A stretch of DNA of 38,534 bases from Porogramme epimiltina (Eukaryota > Basidiomycota > Agaricomycetes > Polyporales > Polyporaceae): contig FTLJ01001145.1 in the NCBI GenBank assembly GCA_900155495.1, positions 1-38,534 on the forward strand. Reading direction: 5' to 3'. Numbering within the stretch: position 1 is the first letter of the stretch; the number at the start of each line of letters is the position of its first letter. Positions 33,421 to 38,534 of the stretch are shown here, one piece after another. Below the pieces are notes generated by a model. That model ran no database searches. It saw only the letters and a program-made list of their open reading frames with translations, and was not told where the DNA came from. A program made the position numbers and the translations under genes.

Positions 33421-36400
33421 GGGCTACGTCTGCGGCGTTTCTGACCACCATATTCTTCTTCCGGCATGGGTCGATTTTTGGGACTCTGGAAGCCATGTGC
33501 ATTACTGTTATCGTCTCACAAATTAACTTTATTGTGGTGGGATCTCAAACTAGGACACGACTCTGATACCAGCGGGTCCCGGCAAGGCGGCCTCTGCATC
33601 GTGCTAGACAAAATTGGGTTCATAATCGCGTTGAACTGACCAAACCATTGGGAACCCAGGTCATTGTCGTCGAGTCATGCAATTGTGCAGAGGTGGTCAT
33701 TGTGCGGTCGTGCGGCCTCGTCTCAGCAATCATTTTCTACCCGAAGAGATGATAATGAGGCATCATGAAAAACACGATGCAGGGTGCATGTCTAGTCTCT
33801 CGTCTTGGTGGACCAAACTAACCTTTCATGTATTTCAGACGCGCTCCTCGCTGCCCGCACCCGGGTTTCCGGTGACCGCGCCTCCAGGGCGGTCGCCGCC
33901 AGTGCTGGTACAGTACCCGGTTGACATTGCGACATGGCCCGCGCTCATAATCTGACACGTGGTGTTTCCACAGTCCTGATATTGAACACACGCACTCGGC
34001 TCGCCTTTGTCAGTGTCTTGCAGCTCGCTCGACCTGTACATCACACGTTCGTGCCATACATCCCTTCGCCATTGTACAGCACCATGCACTGAGTCGGAGC
34101 GACCTGTTCGCCGCGAAGATCCGCAGGCTCAGCGCGCCCCGACAGCTGCGTCACCGATCTTCGCGTCTTTCGTCGAACCTCACGCTTTCACTCACATGTC
34201 TTTCATCTCGGATCTTGCGACCACGCTGGCCCTCTGCCATTGGCTCCCCCGATAGACTCTGCCTCCGGAGCGCGCGATAGCGATTCCGCTCAAGTCACAA
34301 TTGTGGCCAGGACATTCCCGACCTGCACATCGATAAAGTCATGACGCCGGGCCTCTCCACGATCAGGGCTCGATCAGTATAGAGTGGGGTTCGACCACAG
34401 ACGCTTTCGTGCGTCAGGGAAGTTGAAGCCCTTGCGTTCAAGTCGGGGGCACTGCATACCGGTGTGAGGACCTCCCCTTCACATGCGTAACCGGTCGCAG
34501 ATTGGCCCACTCTGGCTTCGGATTCCAAACTCATCTCCCGTACGGCGGCCCTTATCCTCCTTGTCCCCTTCTTTCCCTTTGCCCCCTCCGCGCCCGACGC
34601 ATATGAGGATCGCGCCGCGTCGCGCCCCCGTCCAATGCAGCGATGGCGTTTCAGCGAACTTGCTTCAAAACGCCCTTCGCGCGCCCCTAGCGTCCTTCGG
34701 CGGTGCCATCATCGACATTGACGGTGACGGCCGCGCCCCCAACGGCAGATAATGCGCTCGGCCGCGGACTCGCACGGCGCGGTGACGCGCTGCGCTCCGG
34801 CAGGCTTTCTCGGGCCTCGAAGCCAGCACGCAACCTTTCTCGAACGTCCAACTCTCCCCTGCCCCCCCTCCTAGCGAGAGGCAGAGTCCGCGGCGCTCGC
34901 AATCGCTTTTCCACGGCCGTCGCAACACGCCCCCCCGCCCCCGCGGGCCTGCTGGCACTCGGGGGGCGCGGGCACGGACCACGGGCCACGAGCCACGGGT
35001 ACGGCCGAAAGTCGCATCGGCGGAGAAAACCTGCCTACTGCGGCGGTCAACAGCGTCGAGGCGCCGCGGGAGAAGGGGGTGTCCTCCTCGTCGCGGCTCG
35101 CGCCGGCGTGGCGCGTGCACCTGCGGGCCGTGCTGGCTGGCCGCGCACGCGGAGCACTGAGAGAAGGGCTGGGAGGTGCTGGGAGCCCGCGCCCCAGGGC
35201 CCCGCGCCGGCGTGGGGCGCGCGCACGCGTCGATCACGCACGCCGCGGACGTCGCAGGGAGGGCGGATCGTGCCCTGGGTTCCGACTCCCCGAGTGCGGC
35301 GGGCGCTGACAGGCCGGGAGAGGAGCTCGGGAAGATGGGGGGTCCTCCGCGGGCGCGCGCGAGGGTGCACATGCCCTGCGCCCCCTGCGCCCCCCTGCGC
35401 CCCCTGCAGTGGGCTGGGGGGCGTGCGCGAGGGCTCGCAGGGAGCGGCCGCCCGCGCACTCCTATTGGGCTGCCATTCTAGATGCCGGACGATCACATAG
35501 CCTGTCTGCGATGCATGGAAGGGGAATCGGGTCTGGTGAGAAGTTTCCGGGGCATCGGCTCGCGCGCGCGTTTGGTAGCCGGCCGCAGGTAGCGCCACCC
35601 TAAGGGCCTCTCCCTGCGTCTGTGCGTCCGCCGAGGCCGCATCGACGTCGCACGCATGGCTCGGGCGGCACACCCAGGCGGCTCCCTCAGGTCCACGGGG
35701 TCGGGTGCACATTGCCCTCGGGCGTCCGCCGGCGAGATCTGGGCTCCTCCCTCCTCCTACTTATCCGGAGACGGCACGTCTTCCAGGAACCCTCCGTCGG
35801 GTGGGCCTCCCCTCGCTGGGCCCTGCACTCGCCCTTAATCGCCGGCGACTGCCCGTCGTCGGACGCCCGACGCGTCGCCCCTCCCTCCGTCCTCGCTCCT
35901 CGCGATTTCCCAGACACGCCCCGCCAGCCTCAGCCGACGCACGCCCGAGGGGCCGAGCTCGTCCCTCGTAGGAGGCGATCCCACCAGCCCCCCCGGGTCC
36001 CACCGGGTTGCCGCCGCGTGCCCTTCTCACCGAGTGACCGAAGAGAACGGGATGGCCTGCCGACTGCGCGAAATGAAAGGGCGCGTCGGGCGTTCGTGCG
36101 TCCGTTCTGATCCACCGGGCAGCGCGGTAGTTGGGCCCGGGGCGTATACGTATGGCGCTGCCAGCACCGAATACATATGCTTAGTACATTTCCCATTGCG
36201 CGAGCCCACCCAGAGTTTTGCGTTCTTCGAGCGTCTGATGGGAGATGAGGCACAGGAGCCACCCGTCGGGACTTTTTCAGGGTTTCCGCCAGGCGTCCTA
36301 ACTCAGATAGAGGCCTTCGAGAGCAGATGGAAGTGGCGCTTCGCGCATAAGGCCATCGAAATGGCGTTTGGACACTTGGGTCGACGCATTAGCCGCATTC

Positions 36401-38486
36401 GGGAAGCTCAGAAGCTGATAGAATTGATCGCAAGTAGGATATTAAAGGAACTTTGTACTCTAGACAGCGCAAGCTCCTTCGCGACGGGCACGTCCCAGTT
36501 GAGCACAAGACCCGTCGATCCCCATGGATATTATGCGTATTTCACGACCCGTTGCCGAAAATTCCCAAGCGGGGAGCTATATATGCGCCCGGCGGGCGTT
36601 CCTAACTGCCTTCGTCATAGCATAGACCGCAAAGGCAACGGCGACGACCACGAAGCCTGGGTCCCGCAAAAATTGCACCCCATTTCGAATGACCCTGGCA
36701 CCAGAACGTGAAAGGTGGCGTAATGGAATCCTTTAATATATGGATCTGGCGCGCTCGCCGCCGGGAGTCCTGCGCAGGTTAGCTGGGTGGGTGTGTGGAC
36801 CCCACCCACGTCGGCGTGCGTAGAGCGGCCGCGCTCAGCGAGACATTCAAGTCCGACTCGAGTTCCATGCGGCGGGCACGCTATTCGGCTTTGTGGGCAG
36901 ACCGAGTGCCCTACACAGCGCGTCCTCGTGCACCCTCGTGGTGGGGCGGACACTGCACCTGTATCGCCGCAGGGGGGCGCCTTGCGCAGCGCAGTTCCTG
37001 GCATGCGGGCTGTGCAGGCAGCCGACCTGCGCCGCACGTGTTTGCGGGCATGGTTCCGCACGACGACGTGGCTGGGTGCGGTCCAGGATGCGCGTCGGAC
37101 GGCGCGAGGCACGACGTCGAGTGGACGAACGTCGCGCGGGGAAGGGCCGCGGGCGACGATGATGCGGCGCTGCCAGGTCGAGGAGAACGGCTGTCGCCCA
37201 GCACATGTCTGGGCCGCTCGGGATTGAGCGCTGCAGAACGTCACACATGTGCACGTCCATCAGAAGTGCGTTCATTAAAGCTAAGTGAAGTGTTGTTATG
37301 CATTAGTACTGGAAGCCCACCGGGCACGATATTTGGTTTAGCCTGCCAGGCGGGCACTGCTGGGACTCTCCCTTGCTCATGGCAGGAGTTTTGCGAGCGT
37401 GCGATCGTGGCACAGTTCGGGGTCGATGGATCGAGGGTCGGACCGCTGTGCTGGGTTTGGGACCTGGGGGGAATTGCGGATGACAAGGTGGGAACAAGCT
37501 TGAGGATCTGGTGATCTGGTGGCACTGGAGTGTGTGCTTTAGTGGCATAGCTTCTGGGGAGCGTTGGGGGCTGATCGCTGGGTTGCAGTGGGTGATTGAC
37601 GTCTGCGTGCCGGCGCTGGACGGCGGCCAAGTAAGGGCGGCGGGCAGGTAGCGGGTAGTCCGGAGCACGTCCGCCTGGCATTCCCGTGCGACCCGGGCGA
37701 GAGGGAGAGGGTGGAGAGAGAGAGCCGAGACGGGAATCACCGGGGAGTTGAGCACGAGGGCAAAGTTCTGCCGGACATCTGGTGGAGAGTTGGGGTCGTA
37801 AGCGGGGCCCCAGGGCTGGTGAGCCGCCGTGACCATGATAGGAAATATGGAGGGACGCCCAGTGGACAGGTGGGCAGGGTGTATCTGGAGATAGGCTACT
37901 GCCTTTGGCGGCTGTCCAGAAGGGAGGAATGGCGGGTGGCAACAGAAGGGGAGGAGGGCTGGAAGAGAGCGATCAGGAGTAACGAGAGATTCCCATGGGG
38001 GAGGAGGTAGCGATGAGAGAGCCGAGGGCAAGTCCTCGGAGCAGGAGGGGCCCGACGGGGGAGTCTGGGAGCGGGAGGAGGCGGGTAGGGGGGAGGTGGT
38101 CCAGGCAAAGGCCGAGCTGGGAGGAGGACCTCGGAAGGACTCGACCTCGGGAGGACGAGCTGGGACCAGCCTCGGACTCGCGAGTCGCGCCAGCCACTCG
38201 CAGGCCGTCCCGGCCGTCCGGGACAGCGCTTGCTCGGCTGCTGCATGAGGGAGGAGATCGCGATCTGCGCGCGTCTCCCTGGGCGCTTTGCACCTCCCGA
38301 TTCGTACAGCATCTAACCGGAACGAGAGCGCCTGGTGCGCCATCGTCACAACCCTGACCTCCTTACGCTTCGGTCCCTTCACTTCGTATAAGATGGGACC
38401 TACAAAGACTCCGCCGCTGACCACTCCCCCCAGCCCGAGCCACCGCGACCTACGCAGCCCGCCCCGCCCCCCTGCCCCCGCCCCCG
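33421..38486. other. Gene-poor, GC-rich right flank
   Basis: No gene family is recognised in these 5 kb. From about 34600 the DNA is very GC-rich and CpG-rich, so stop codons are scarce. Long frames lie open on both strands at once (34703-35500 + and 34665-35459 -, 37303-38523 -), which argues against coding. The frame 36034-36711 (+) is the only one I consider even weakly possible. A purine-rich, G-run-rich stretch covers about 37700-38190. This may be a non-coding, subtelomeric or poorly assembled tract. Confidence 0.45.
36034..36711 (+). CDS. Orphan open reading frame, 225 codons (doubtful)
   Basis: An uninterrupted frame starts MTEENGMACRLREMKGR and ends NDPGTRT. Its middle part (about residues 85-140) has lower GC than the surroundings and looks like charged amphipathic helices (GRRISRIREAQKLIELIASR). 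I recognise no domain, no signal peptide and no splice pattern. It sits in GC-rich DNA where long frames arise by chance, so it may be spurious. Confidence 0.2.
   Translation: MTEENGMACRLREMKGRVGRSCVRSDPPGSAVVGPGAYTYGAASTEYICLVHFPLREPTQSFAFFERLMGDEAQEPPVGTFSGFPPGVLTQIEAFESRWKWRFAHKAIEMAFGHLGRRISRIREAQKLIELIASRILKELCTLDSASSFATGTSQLSTRPVDPHGYYAYFTTRCRKFPSGELYMRPAGVPNCLRHSIDRKGNGDDHEAWVPQKLHPISNDPGTRT

Positions 38487-38521
<35 letters not shown>
38487..38521. repeat. Poly-C homopolymer at the window end
   Basis: A run of 35 C is followed by an A and more C to the end. The window also begins with 13 C and more C-rich sequence. There is no TTAGGG/CCCTAA telomere unit. It may be a true C-rich simple repeat or an assembly-boundary artefact. 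Confidence 0.85.
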
Positions 38522-38534
38522 ACCCCCCCCCCAC

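Noticed and set aside
34665..35500. Long frames open on both strands (about 264 codons each)
   Set aside because: Mirror-image open frames in CpG-rich DNA reflect base composition; the residues are mostly Arg, Ala, Pro and Gly with no recognisable pattern.
37303..38523. A 406-codon minus-strand frame beginning with a poly-Gly run
   Set aside because: It starts inside the terminal poly-C tract and crosses simple, GC-rich sequence where stops are rare; there is no domain or plausible composition.
1..38534. CRISPR arrays, rRNA genes, complete transposons
   Set aside because: No spaced direct repeats, rRNA-like blocks, reverse transcriptase, transposase or long terminal repeats were recognised on either strand.

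Overview
The window looks like nuclear DNA of a filamentous basidiomycete, most likely an Agaricomycete. Genes are dense and cut by many GT-AG introns of about 42-70 nt with occasional microexons. There are no operons or bacterial ribosome binding sites. The set combines fungal housekeeping genes (RRP12, SPC3, ETF-alpha, the LRR-type adenylate cyclase) with families typical of mushrooms (a DUF6534-type seven-helix protein and a four-helix orphan). All gene models were built by hand from reading frame, splice sites and family motifs. In every model the exon phases close without a frameshift.

Layout. Positions 1-5024 have no supportable gene: a poly-C start, a GC-rich block and a 29-bp tandem repeat. 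Next come a C2H2 zinc-finger gene (5158-6421, +), a DUF6534-type membrane protein split into 22 exons (7960-10034, +), ETF-alpha (10464-11612, +), an FAD monooxygenase (11678-13427, -), RRP12 (13676-17909, -), a Sct1/Gpt2-type acyltransferase (18279-20388, +), a four-helix orphan membrane protein (20566-21460, -), tRNA-His with a 10-nt intron (21691-21772, +), adenylate cyclase (23009-28879, +), a second Sct1/Gpt2-like acyltransferase (29316-32269, -) and signal peptidase subunit SPC3 (32653-33420, +). From 33421 to the end no gene is supported; this part becomes very GC-rich and stops in a 35-base C run.

The genes are mostly unrelated neighbours, as usual in fungi. Some themes do recur. Two acyltransferases for the first step of glycerolipid synthesis lie about 9 kb apart. 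Two FAD proteins (ETF-alpha and the monooxygenase) meet tail to tail 65 bp apart. RRP12/acyltransferase 1 and acyltransferase 2/SPC3 are divergent pairs sharing promoters of about 370-380 bp. The cyclase is the cAMP-PKA signalling enzyme.

I found no convincing new multi-gene system. The most unusual items are the 22-exon membrane-protein gene, the cyclase's PP2C-like domain that seems to have lost its metal ligands, phase-neutral 51-nt introns that could be retained without breaking the frame, and a GC-AG intron in RRP12.
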